From NCBI GenBank assembly GCA_964242595.1, contig CAXTBC010000016.1, positions 1 to 62,418 on the forward strand: 62,418 nt of DNA, given 5' to 3'. Below, piece after piece: positions 1 through 8,040 of this stretch (its first letter is position 1; each line of letters begins with the position of its first letter). The DNA is from BOG-908 sp964242595 (GTDB lineage: Bacteria > Pseudomonadota > Alphaproteobacteria > Acetobacterales > Acetobacteraceae). Both the position numbers and the translations under genes were made by a program. Under the pieces are notes generated by a model. It worked only from the letters and a program-made list of their open reading frames with translations. It was not told where the DNA came from and did no database searches.

Positions 1-70
1 GTTTGTACGCTTAACCAACAGCTCGAGCGAGTTTTCAAACGGACTCTTAGAACCTATTTTGTAGGATATT

Positions 71-129
71 CTAAACAGATGGGGGTCTGGGGCCTCGAGG
101 CCCCAGCGGGGTTTGGGGCAGAGCCCCAT
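71..129. repeat. 3'-end GC-rich palindromic repeat, copy B1
   Basis: A 59-bp unit with a GGGGCCTCGAGGCCCC palindrome followed by a GGGGCAGAGCCCC hairpin. The same 59 bases occur without a mismatch at 50120-50178. It lies beyond the 3' end of ligA, with a diverged second copy in between. In the ligA direction it reads as two GC-rich hairpins, which would suit a 3'-end or terminator role. The sequence around it (1-70 and 130-199) shows no gene that I can support. Confidence 0.85.
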
Positions 130-199
130 GCTTGTCTATAGGTCAAAGTTTACGGCCGTTAGTATTAGAACCTGGTTGTAAGAGGCCCTAACAGGTAAG

Positions 200-267
200 G
201 GACTGGGGCTCGAGGCCCCGTCGCGCGAACGCGTGCTGAGCACGACGGGGTTTGAGGCAGAGCCCAA
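200..267. repeat. 3'-end GC-rich palindromic repeat, copy B2
   Basis: A diverged, longer copy of the B repeat. It has the CTCGAGGCCCCG part and the GGGGTTTGAGGCAGAGCCC part, separated by an extra self-complementary stretch (GCGCGAACGCGTGCTGAGC). Its GCAGAGCCC end lies about 30 bp from the ligA stop codon. The inverted copy at 49932-49997, downstream of phaB, carries the same kind of central insert. Confidence 0.8.
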
Positions 268-298
268 TGCTTACGTCGCACGAAAGTCTTGCCTGCCT

Positions 299-2338
299 TC
301 ACGACCCAAGCATCTCCGCCCACTCCGCTTCGCTGACCACTCGCACACCTAACTCGCCCGCCCGCTTGGCCTTGCTTCCCGCATCGGCACCCACCACCAC
401 GAAATCCGTCTTCTTGGACACGCTGTCCGTCACGCGGGCGCCGGCTTCCTCCGCCCGGGCCTTGGCCTCCGGCCGCGTCATGGTTTGCAGCGTTCCTGTA
501 AAAACAACGATTTTTCCGGCAACAGCGCCGGCAACGCCCGCCACCGCGGGCGCGTCCTCGATGGTCAACAGCCCGGCCAGCTCGTCGACCACAATCCGGT
601 TGCGCGGCTCGGCGAAGAACTCCACCAGTTCCTCGGCGATCGCTTCGCCCACCCCGATGATGCTGCCCAGCGAGGACCGTGCCTCGCTGCCAATCACCAC
701 CGCATCCTCCATCTGCGCCCGCCAGTTTGCGAAAGCCCCATAGTGGCGGGCCAGGAGCTTGGAGTTGTTCTCCCCGATCCGGCGTATGCCCAGTGCGAAG
801 ATGAAGCGTGCCAGCGGCACCGCCCGGCGCGCCTCGATGCCGGCCAGCAGGTTGCTTACGGAGAGCGCGCCCCATCCCTCCAGCGTTGCGATCTCCGCCT
901 CGCGCTCCCGCAACCGGAACACGTCCGCCGGCCCGCTCAACCACCCCAGGGAGTGAAACTCCAGGACAGTCTTCTCGCCCATGCCTTCAATGTCGAACGC
1001 GCGTCGCGAGCAGAAATGGATCAGCCGCTCAACCGCCTGCGCGGGGCACACCAGCCCGCCGGTGCAGCGCCTGACCACCTCGTCGGGCGGCCGCACCGCC
1101 AGGCTGCCGCATACCGGGCAGTGCGTCAGAGGCACGTAAGCCGGCCCCCGTAATGCGCCGGCATCCTCCACCACGCTCACGATCTGCGGGATCACGTCGC
1201 CGGCGCGCTGCAGCAGCACCGTGTCGCCCACGCGGACGTCCAACCGGGCGATCTCGTCCTCGTTGTGCAGCGTGGCGCGCGTCACCAGCACGCCGCCCAC
1301 GCCCACCGGCGCCAGCCACGCCACCGGCGTCAGCGCGCCGGTCCGCCCCACCTGCACGCGGATGTCCTGCAGCACGGTCTGCGCGCGCTCCGCCGGAAAC
1401 TTCCACGCGATCGCCCAGCGCGGCTCCCGCCCGGCAAACCCCAGCCGGCGCTGCAGCACCAGGTCGTCGATCTTGAAAACCACGCCGTCTATGTCGTAGG
1501 GCAGCGCCGCCCGCTCGGTGCCCAGCCGCGTGAAGAACGCCTCCGCCGCCTCCGGCCCGTCCAACCGCGCGCTCAGCGGGTTGACCACGAACCCCCACCC
1601 AGCCAGGCGTTGCAGGTAGGCCCAATGGCTGTCGGCCACTGGCGCCGAGGCCTCGCCCATGGCGTAGGCGAACAGGGAGAGCGGCCGGCCCGCGGTGATG
1701 CCCACGTCGAGCTGCCGCAAGCTGCCAGCAGCGGCGTTGCGCGGGTTGGCGAACACCCGCTGCCCGGCGGCCTCCTGCGCGGCGTTCAGGGCCAGGAAAT
1801 CCGCCTTGCCCATGAACACCTCGCCCCGCACCTCGATCAACGCCGGCGACTCGCCTTGCAAGACTTCAGGCACGTCGCGCAACGTCCGCACGTTCGCCGT
1901 CACGTCCTCGCCCTCGGCCCCGTCCCCCCTTGTCGCCCCGCGTACGAGCCGGCCGTGCTCGTAGGTCAGCGATATGGAAAGCCCGTCGATCTTCGGCTCA
2001 CCCACCATCGGCAAGGCTACGTCCGCAACCAGACCCAGGAACCGCCTGACGCGCGCGCAGAACTCCCCGAAATCCGCAGCGCCGAACGCGTTGTCCAGCG
2101 ACAGCATGGCAATACGGTGCTTCACCTTGCCGAACGCGCCCGCCGGTGCGCTGCCCACGCGCCGCGACGGCGTATCCGCGCGCACCAGCTCCGGGTGCGC
2201 GGCTTCCAGCGCCGCATTGCGCCGACGCAACGCGTCGTACTCGGCATCGGTGATCAGCGGTGCGTCGGCCGCGTGGTAGGCGCGGTCGTGTTTGGCGATC
2301 TCCTCGGCCAGGAGCGCCAGTTCTTCCGCAGGTGTCAT
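299..2338 (-). CDS. ligA: NAD-dependent DNA ligase LigA
   Basis: Seals nicks in DNA during replication and repair, using NAD+ to form an enzyme-adenylate. The 679-residue length is normal. The adenylation lysine is K116 in EPKIDG, followed by the nucleotidyltransferase and OB domains. A zinc finger begins at CPVCGSLAV and ends near LVCPAQ; helix-hairpin-helix repeats follow, and a C-terminal BRCT domain contains VVFTGTLQTMTRPEAK. ATG 2338 is chosen because it gives the usual LigA N-terminus (MTPAEELALL). The frame stays open 26 codons further upstream through a two-arm repeat element, which I treat as non-coding. The gene lies downstream of recN, and a B-family repeat follows its stop. Confidence 0.97.
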   Translation of the reverse strand: MTPAEELALLAEEIAKHDRAYHAADAPLITDAEYDALRRRNAALEAAHPELVRADTPSRRVGSAPAGAFGKVKHRIAMLSLDNAFGAADFGEFCARVRRFLGLVADVALPMVGEPKIDGLSISLTYEHGRLVRGATRGDGAEGEDVTANVRTLRDVPEVLQGESPALIEVRGEVFMGKADFLALNAAQEAAGQRVFANPRNAAAGSLRQLDVGITAGRPLSLFAYAMGEASAPVADSHWAYLQRLAGWGFVVNPLSARLDGPEAAEAFFTRLGTERAALPYDIDGVVFKIDDLVLQRRLGFAGREPRWAIAWKFPAERAQTVLQDIRVQVGRTGALTPVAWLAPVGVGGVLVTRATLHNEDEIARLDVRVGDTVLLQRAGDVIPQIVSVVEDAGALRGPAYVPLTHCPVCGSLAVRPPDEVVRRCTGGLVCPAQAVERLIHFCSRRAFDIEGMGEKTVLEFHSLGWLSGPADVFRLREREAEIATLEGWGALSVSNLLAGIEARRAVPLARFIFALGIRRIGENNSKLLARHYGAFANWRAQMEDAVVIGSEARSSLGSIIGVGEAIAEELVEFFAEPRNRIVVDELAGLLTIEDAPAVAGVAGAVAGKIVVFTGTLQTMTRPEAKARAEEAGARVTDSVSKKTDFVVVGADAGSKAKRAGELGVRVVSEAEWAEMLGS

Positions 2339-2340
2339 GG

Positions 2341-2470
2341 GAAGGAAGCAGTTCTTTTTTGAAAAAAAGAACCAAAAAACTCTTGACTCCGCTGTCGCGC
2401 GCTGGCCCTGCACCACCCGACAGGGAGCAAAAGTTTTTTGCTTCTTTTTTTCAAAAAAGAAGTCCTTCCT
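2341..2470. repeat. Two-arm palindromic element, copy 1
   Basis: Left arm contains TTCTTTTTTGAAAAAAAGAA (GTTC/GAAC type). The core is ACTCCGCTGTCGC ... ACCCGACAGGGAGC. The right arm is CTTCTTTTTTTCAAAAAAGA followed by AG (CTTC type). It fills the recN-ligA gap. The right arm contains the recN stop codon, and the left end touches the ligA start. Confidence 0.9.
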
Positions 2471-4151
2471 GCCTTCCTAAAAGCGCATCCGCCGCAGCGC
2501 GCGCCGCCGGCGTGATCACCTCACCGGCCAACATACGGGCAATCTCCTCACCCCGCTCGGCAGCGCTCAGCACGTGCACCTGCGTCTCCGTGCGTCCGGC
2601 CGCCACGCTCTTGCTCACCCGCAGGTGGGCCGCCCCGCGCGCGGCCACCTGCGGCGAGTGCGTCACCACCAGCACCTGCACGCCGGCCGCCACGCGCGCC
2701 ACGCGCTCGCCCACGGCGGCAGCCGTTGCACCGCCGATGCCGCTGTCCACCTCGTCGAACACCAGCGTGCCCACCGGCGAGCCGCTCACCAGCACCACCT
2801 TCAAGGCCAGCATCAGGCGGGACAATTCGCCGCCAGAGGCGACGCGTCCCAGCGGGCCAGGCGGCTGGCCGGGGTTGGTGGCAATCAGGAAGCGCACCGT
2901 GTCCGCGCCAGCCGCCCCCCACGCCTCCTCCTCCAGCCGGGTGACGGCGGCGAAGAATCGCGCCCGCTCTAGGCGCAGCGGCGGCAGCTCCGCGTTGGCC
3001 GCTTCCTCAAGCCCGCCTGCCGCTGCCTGCCGCGCGGCGGACAGTTTCTCGGCAGCCTCGACGTAGCGCGTCCTGGCGGATGCGGCCTCGCGGGTGAGCG
3101 TGGCCACGGCCGCGTCGCCGCTGTCGAGCGCGGCCAGACGCGCGCGGAAGCGGGCCAGCAAGGCCGGGAGTTCCACCACCGCCACGGCGTGCTTGCGTGC
3201 GGCGCCGCGCAGCGCGAACAGCCGCTCCTCGGCCTGCTCCAACGCGCGCGGGTCGGCGTCCGCCTCGGCAGCCAGGCGGCTCAGCAGCGTCTCGCCTTCG
3301 GCGAGCGCCTCCTCGGCGCGCTCGAACGCCGCCAGCGCCGCGTTGGCCGGGTTCTCCGCGTCCGAGCCGGAGGGCAGCAGGCGTTGCAGGGCGCGTGCGG
3401 CGGCGCGCAGGTTGGCGGCCGGGCCGGTGTTGCGGCGGTCACGCGGGTTCAGTTCGGACAGCGCCGCGGCGATCGCCTCCGCCCGCTTCTCGCCCTGTTG
3501 CAGGCGATGGCGCGTGGCGGCCAGCTCGTCCTCTTCACCCTCGCGCGGCGCCAGCTTGGCCAGCTCGGCGCTGGCGTGGCGCAGGAACTCCTCCTCCCGC
3601 TTGGCTTCGGCGATGCCGGCCCGGGCAGCCTCCAGCCGCTCCACGGCGGCACGCCAGGCGCGGTGGCGGGCGGCCACTTCGGCGCGCAGGTCGGGGTTGA
3701 TGCCATAGGCGTCCAGCAGGCGCATGTGCATCGCCGGGTCGGCCAGGCCCATCTGGTCGTGCTGGCCTTGCACCTCCACCAGCAACCCGCCCACCCGCTT
3801 CAGCGTGGCCGCGCCCACTGGCGCGTCGTTCACCCAGGCGCGGCTGCGGCCGTCCTTGGCCACGGCACGGCGCAGCACCACGTCGTCTTCGTTCGGCAAT
3901 CCGAGCTCGGCCAGCATCGCGTGCACGGGATGGGTCGCGGCGGGTGCGAAACTGGCGGCAACGCTGGCCTGCTCGGCGCCGGCCCGCACCAAGCCGGCGT
4001 CGGACCGAGCGCCGAGTGCAAGGCCCAGGCTGTCGAGCAGGATGGATTTGCCGGCACCTGTCTCGCCGGTCAGCACGGAGAGGCCCGAACCGAAAGCCAG
4101 GTCGAGGCGCTCGATAAGCACGACGTCGCGGATGGAAAGGGAAGTCAGCAA
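2451..4151 (-). CDS. recN: DNA repair protein RecN
   Basis: SMC-like ATPase acting in double-strand break repair. Walker A GETGAGKS is at about residues 29-36. Long coiled-coil arms follow (residues ~150-370), then the C-terminal ABC half with the GGELSRLMLAL signature and Walker B TLVFDEVDSGIGG. Length is 566 residues, usual for RecN. The start is TTG 4151, giving MLTSLSIRDVVLIERL, the family's normal N-terminus; there is no ATG nearby, and a repeat element abuts the start. The last residues (RQEGLLF) and the TGA stop are encoded inside another repeat element, so the native stop seems to have been lost. It lies between bamD and ligA. Confidence 0.96.
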   Translation of the reverse strand: MLTSLSIRDVVLIERLDLAFGSGLSVLTGETGAGKSILLDSLGLALGARSDAGLVRAGAEQASVAASFAPAATHPVHAMLAELGLPNEDDVVLRRAVAKDGRSRAWVNDAPVGAATLKRVGGLLVEVQGQHDQMGLADPAMHMRLLDAYGINPDLRAEVAARHRAWRAAVERLEAARAGIAEAKREEEFLRHASAELAKLAPREGEEDELAATRHRLQQGEKRAEAIAAALSELNPRDRRNTGPAANLRAAARALQRLLPSGSDAENPANAALAAFERAEEALAEGETLLSRLAAEADADPRALEQAEERLFALRGAARKHAVAVVELPALLARFRARLAALDSGDAAVATLTREAASARTRYVEAAEKLSAARQAAAGGLEEAANAELPPLRLERARFFAAVTRLEEEAWGAAGADTVRFLIATNPGQPPGPLGRVASGGELSRLMLALKVVLVSGSPVGTLVFDEVDSGIGGATAAAVGERVARVAAGVQVLVVTHSPQVAARGAAHLRVSKSVAAGRTETQVHVLSAAERGEEIARMLAGEVITPAARAAADALLGRQEGLLF

Positions 4152-4285
4152 GGTAAGCAGTTCTTTTTCGAAAAAAAGAACCAAAAAACCTTTACTCGCT
4201 GGTGCACGCTGCCGGAGAGAACCGCGACAGCACGGACAAAAGTTTTTTGCTTCTTTTTTTCAAAAAAGAAGGCCTTTCTTCCTTG
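4151..4285. repeat. Two-arm palindromic element, copy 2
   Basis: The left arm is GTTC type with a TTCG centre, and the right arm is CTTC type (CTTCTTTTTTTCAAAAAAGA then AG). The core is degenerate but keeps CGCGACAGC. It fills the bamD-recN gap; its left edge meets the TTG start of recN, so the region just upstream of that start is element sequence. Confidence 0.88.
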
Positions 4286-4299
4286 CCCCAGCAAAGCTC

Positions 4300-5178
4300 T
4301 TAGAAAATCCACCCGAACGTCCGCGTAAAGAACCCCGGCCGGTCCGGCGTGGCATTGGCGGTCTGTGGCCCCTGCACGGCGCCCACCTGCTGCAGGTCGT
4401 TCCAGCTGTTCTGATACCAGTTGCTGCCGGGATAGTTGTAGGCCAGCACAGAGGCGGTGCGTTTCGCCTCGCCCACCATGCCAAGCTTCAAGTAGATCTC
4501 GGTCAAGCGGGAGAGCGCTTCGGGCGTGTGATTGGTCGTCTGATAATCGTCCACCACGCGCTGGAAGCGGCCGATGGCGGCAGCGTAGAAGTGCTGCTTC
4601 TCGTAGTAGCGGCCGATATCCATCTCCTTGCCGGCCAAATGGTCGCGGCACAGGTCGATCTTCAGTCGCGCGTCACGGGCGTAAGCGCTGTCGGGAAAGC
4701 GGTTGACCACTTCCTGCAGCGCGGACATCGCTTCCTGCGTGCCCTTCTGGTCGCGCGAGATGTCGGCGATCTGTTCGTAATAACACAGCGCGCGCAGGTA
4801 GTAGACGTAGCCCACGTCCTTATTGGCCGGATGCAGGGCGATGAAGCGGTCGAGCTGAGAGACGGCTTCGGTGTAGCTGTCCCGCCTGTACTCGGTGTAG
4901 CCCTCCATCAGCTGCGCGTTGGTCGCCCAGCTGGAATACGGGTAGTTCTGCTGGATGGCATCGAAATGCTTCACCGCAGTGGAGTAGTTGCCCTTGCCCA
5001 GCGCGTCCACGCCGTTGGTGTAGAGCAGGTCCGGGGGCTCGTCGGCCAGGTTCACCTTCGGATCGTCGTCCGACTTGGTGAACGGCAGCACGGAGTTGAT
5101 CGTCTTGCAGCCGCCCAGAGCGAGGGCAAGCAGCAGCATCGCTGCGGAGGCACGGGCGACGGGGTGCGGGCGGATCAT
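4300..5178 (-). CDS. bamD: Outer membrane assembly lipoprotein BamD
   Basis: Lipoprotein of the Bam complex that inserts beta-barrel proteins into the outer membrane. The N-terminus has a signal peptide ending LALALGGC, with lipidated cysteine at about residue 24. Tetratricopeptide repeats follow, covering most of the 292 residues (for example YSTAVKHFDAIQQNYPYSSW and YARDARLKIDLCRDHLAGKE). Length and ATG start 5178 fit the family. It lies 119 bp downstream of lpxC on the same strand, and recN follows across a repeat element. This lpxC-bamD-recN-ligA order after ftsZ is common in alphaproteobacteria. Confidence 0.95.
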   Translation of the reverse strand: MIRPHPVARASAAMLLLALALGGCKTINSVLPFTKSDDDPKVNLADEPPDLLYTNGVDALGKGNYSTAVKHFDAIQQNYPYSSWATNAQLMEGYTEYRRDSYTEAVSQLDRFIALHPANKDVGYVYYLRALCYYEQIADISRDQKGTQEAMSALQEVVNRFPDSAYARDARLKIDLCRDHLAGKEMDIGRYYEKQHFYAAAIGRFQRVVDDYQTTNHTPEALSRLTEIYLKLGMVGEAKRTASVLAYNYPGSNWYQNSWNDLQQVGAVQGPQTANATPDRPGFFTRTFGWIF

Positions 5179-5297
5179 GAGGTGAGCTTTACACCATGCG
5201 GCCGGCGGAAGGCGAGTGGTGCGGCTGGACGTCCAGAGCGGCTAAGCAGGCCTAGGCTTCGATCCAGGCGCAACGGGCCCGAACCGTAGGCGTCTGC

Positions 5298-6245
5298 TCA
5301 GGCCGCCTGAGCGGCCATCGCGAAGTGCGGCTGGGACCAGCCGGCGCCGTCCAGGCTCACGCGGCGCCAGGCCTGCGCATCGGCGAACAGGGCGCGCAAC
5401 AGCATGTTGTTCAGCGCGTGGCCGGTGCGGTGGGCGATGAAGCGCCCGTGGATGGGAGCGCCGGCCATGGCCAGGTCGCCCACCGCGTCCAGCATCTTGT
5501 GACGCACGAACTCGTCGGGCGCGCGCAGCCCTTCCGGGTTCAGCACGCGCGCACCGTCCACCACGATCGCGTTGGCCAGGCTGCCGCCGCGGGCCAGGCC
5601 GGCGGATTGCAGCGCTTCGATCTCGTGCAGCATGGTGAAGGTCCGGGCCGACGCCAGAACGTTGCGGAACCCCTGCTCGCTCAGCGACAGGGAGAGCGCC
5701 TGACATCCGATCGCAGGCGCTGTGAAGTCGATCGACACGGCCATGTCGAGCGTGGCGCCGCCGGGCCGCAACTCGGCGGTGGCCTCGCCCACCTGCACGC
5801 GCACCGGCCGCAATATCTCGATCACCTGGCGCGGCGCGGACTGGCGGCGGCGGCCGGCACAATCGATCAGGAAGACGAACGGCGCGGACGAGCCGTCCAG
5901 CACCGGGATCTCAGGACCGTCCACCGCCACCACGGCGTTGTCCACGCCCATGCCGGCCAGCGCGGCCATCACGTGCTCCACCGTCCGCACGCACGCCTGG
6001 GGGTGCCCCGGATGCGTTACCTGGGTGCACAGCCTGGTGTCAGTCACCGCCGCGGAGACGGCCGGGATGTCGATCCCCAGGTCGGTGCGGCGGAACACGA
6101 TGCCGACGCCCGGCGCTGCGGGCAGTAGGGACATGGACACGCGCTGGCCGCCATGCAGGGCAGTTCCGACACACGAGATGGCCGAGGCAAGCGTGTGCTG
6201 GCACGTGTCCAGCCCCTCGATCGCGATGTTCGTCATGCCGTCCAT
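5298..6245 (-). CDS. lpxC: UDP-3-O-acyl-N-acetylglucosamine deacetylase LpxC
   Basis: Zinc amidase catalysing the committed step of lipid A synthesis. Two zinc histidines and the aspartate can be seen: H in TVEHVMAAL, and the HKMLDAVGD motif (HKxxDxxGD), followed by IHGRFIAHRTGHALNN with the catalytic histidine. 315 residues is normal. The start is ATG 6245; a second ATG four codons in is possible. It lies downstream of ftsZ on the same strand across a 228-bp gap that holds a strong hairpin, so it probably has its own promoter there. Confidence 0.97.
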   Translation of the reverse strand: MDGMTNIAIEGLDTCQHTLASAISCVGTALHGGQRVSMSLLPAAPGVGIVFRRTDLGIDIPAVSAAVTDTRLCTQVTHPGHPQACVRTVEHVMAALAGMGVDNAVVAVDGPEIPVLDGSSAPFVFLIDCAGRRRQSAPRQVIEILRPVRVQVGEATAELRPGGATLDMAVSIDFTAPAIGCQALSLSLSEQGFRNVLASARTFTMLHEIEALQSAGLARGGSLANAIVVDGARVLNPEGLRAPDEFVRHKMLDAVGDLAMAGAPIHGRFIAHRTGHALNNMLLRALFADAQAWRRVSLDGAGWSQPHFAMAAQAA

Positions 6246-6344
6246 GGATGCGTAGACCTTTTTGCGTTGCGGGCCGCGACACGAAGCCGCGCCCTGCCTC
6301 CACGGTCACCACCTATGACGGCCCCCCAAATAGGGCGCGAAAAC

Positions 6345-6385
6345 GTGAAGACCGAATGGAGGCTTAACGCGCCTTCATCCGGTCT
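6345..6385 (-). terminator. Hairpin between ftsZ and lpxC, candidate ftsZ terminator
   Basis: Arms 6345-6360 and 6370-6385 are complementary at 14 of 16 positions (GAAGACCGAATGGAGG pairs with CCTTCATCCGGTCTTC) around a 9-base loop. In the ftsZ direction the stem is followed by ACGTTTTCG, only a weak T-tract. The rest of 6246-6473 would hold the lpxC promoter; no clear boxes were recognised. Confidence 0.5.
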
Positions 6386-6473
6386 TCCAGTCAATCATTA
6401 TTGCTGCATATTACGATGCAAGCGCCTGTTCTTGCAGCTTATTTTGCAGCGCATCCGGAACGTTTCGCCTGCT

Positions 6474-7988
6474 TCAAGATGACTGCCGGCGCAGGAAGGC
6501 CGGGATGTCCAGCCCAGCCGCCTCGGGCTCCGACAACACGGTCCTGACCATCGAAGCGGTCTCGGCCACCTCGGCCGCGAATTTCGGCTCGGGGCGGCGC
6601 TGCTCCGGCTCCTCATGCCCGGTCTGAACCGCAGGGCCACGCTTGAAGGCGCCGGTCACCTTGCCGAACAGGCTGGTGCGGGCCGCGGGCGGCTCCACCG
6701 TGTAGGGCAGCTGGGTGAACAGCGGGTGCGGTGCGGAAGGTTCCACACGCGCCTGCGGTGACGCCTGCGGCCGCTCGGCCTGCGGCTGCACCTGGGTCAG
6801 CAACTGGGTGTGCAAGGACACGGTTGCCGGCGCCTCGTCCTCCTGCTGCGCGTAGGCCACGGCGGTGGCCTGGTTGCCCATCGGCAGCCGCGGCGGGATC
6901 AGGCTGCCCACGGTGTGCGCGCCGGCCGCCGCGGGGCGCTCGGCGCGCGGGGCGTTGCCGCCGCCCACGGCAACCAGACGCGGGCCGGTGGCGGCCGGCT
7001 CGGCCGTCTGCTGCACCGGCGTGTCGATGCCGGTGGCCACCACGCTGACGCGGATGCGCCCGGCCAGGTTGTCGTCCACGGCGCTGCCGAAGATGATGTT
7101 GGCGTCCTCGGCCACTTCCTCGCGGATGCGGTTGGCCGCCTGGTCCACCTCGAACAGCGTCATGTCGTCGCCGCCGGTGATGTTGATCAGCAGGCCGCGT
7201 GCGCCCGCCATGCTGGTGTCCTCCAGCAGCGGGTTGCTGATGGCCGCCTCGGCGGCGCGGATGGCGCGGTTCTCGCCCTCGGATTCGCCGGTGCCCATCA
7301 TGGCCTTGCCCATCTCCGCCATCACGGTGCGGATGTCGGCGAAGTCCAGGTTGACCAGGCCGGGGGCCACCATCAGGTCGGTCACGCCGCGCACGCCCAT
7401 GTAGAGCACGTGGTCGGCCATCTTGAAGGCCTCCTTCCAGCCGGTCTTCTCGTTAGCCAGGCGGAACAGGTTCTGGTTGGGGATCACGATCAGCGTGTCG
7501 ACGAACGCCTGCAGCTCGGCGATGCCCTGGTCGGCGGCACGCGCGCGGCGCACGCCCTCGAAGGTGAACGGCTTGGTCACCACGCCCACGGTCAGGATGC
7601 CGCGCTCGCGCGCCATGCGGGCGATCACCGGCGCCGCACCGGTGCCGGTGCCACCGCCCATGCCGGCGGTGATGAACACCATGTGCGCGCCGTCCAGGTG
7701 ACGCGCCAGCTCGTCGCCGGCTTCCTCGGCGGCGGCCCGGCCGATCTCCGGCTTGGCGCCGGCGCCCAGGCCCTGCGTCAGATGCGGGCCCAACTGGATG
7801 CGCCGGTCGGACTTGCTGTGCATCAGCTGCTGGGCGTCCGTGTTGGCAACGACGAAGTCCACACCCTGCAGGTTGAGCTGGATCATGTTGTCGACAGCGT
7901 TGGTGCCGCCGCCGCCCACGCCGATGACGGTGATGCGCGGGGTGAAATCGGTATGCTGCGTCTGCGGGATCGTGAGGTTCAGGGTCAT
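6474..7988 (-). CDS. ftsZ: Cell division protein FtsZ
   Basis: Tubulin-like GTPase that forms the Z ring at the division site. The GTP-binding core spans about residues 15-320, with GVGGGGTNAV near the start and the tubulin signature GGGTGTGAAP. A long Pro/Ala/Gln-rich linker follows (about residues 330-490), typical of alphaproteobacteria. It ends with the conserved tail LDIPAFLRRQSS, which binds FtsA and other partners. ATG 7988 (MTLNLTIPQTQH) is preferred over an upstream in-frame ATG at 8054 because it follows AAGAAGAGACCGAAG and gives the usual length (504 residues). It is 52 bp downstream of ftsA. Confidence 0.98.
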   Translation of the reverse strand: MTLNLTIPQTQHTDFTPRITVIGVGGGGTNAVDNMIQLNLQGVDFVVANTDAQQLMHSKSDRRIQLGPHLTQGLGAGAKPEIGRAAAEEAGDELARHLDGAHMVFITAGMGGGTGTGAAPVIARMARERGILTVGVVTKPFTFEGVRRARAADQGIAELQAFVDTLIVIPNQNLFRLANEKTGWKEAFKMADHVLYMGVRGVTDLMVAPGLVNLDFADIRTVMAEMGKAMMGTGESEGENRAIRAAEAAISNPLLEDTSMAGARGLLINITGGDDMTLFEVDQAANRIREEVAEDANIIFGSAVDDNLAGRIRVSVVATGIDTPVQQTAEPAATGPRLVAVGGGNAPRAERPAAAGAHTVGSLIPPRLPMGNQATAVAYAQQEDEAPATVSLHTQLLTQVQPQAERPQASPQARVEPSAPHPLFTQLPYTVEPPAARTSLFGKVTGAFKRGPAVQTGHEEPEQRRPEPKFAAEVAETASMVRTVLSEPEAAGLDIPAFLRRQSS

Positions 7989-8040
7989 CTTCGGTCTCTT
8001 CTTGCGGGAAGGATGTTGCGGATTGGCTATTACTGCGTGT

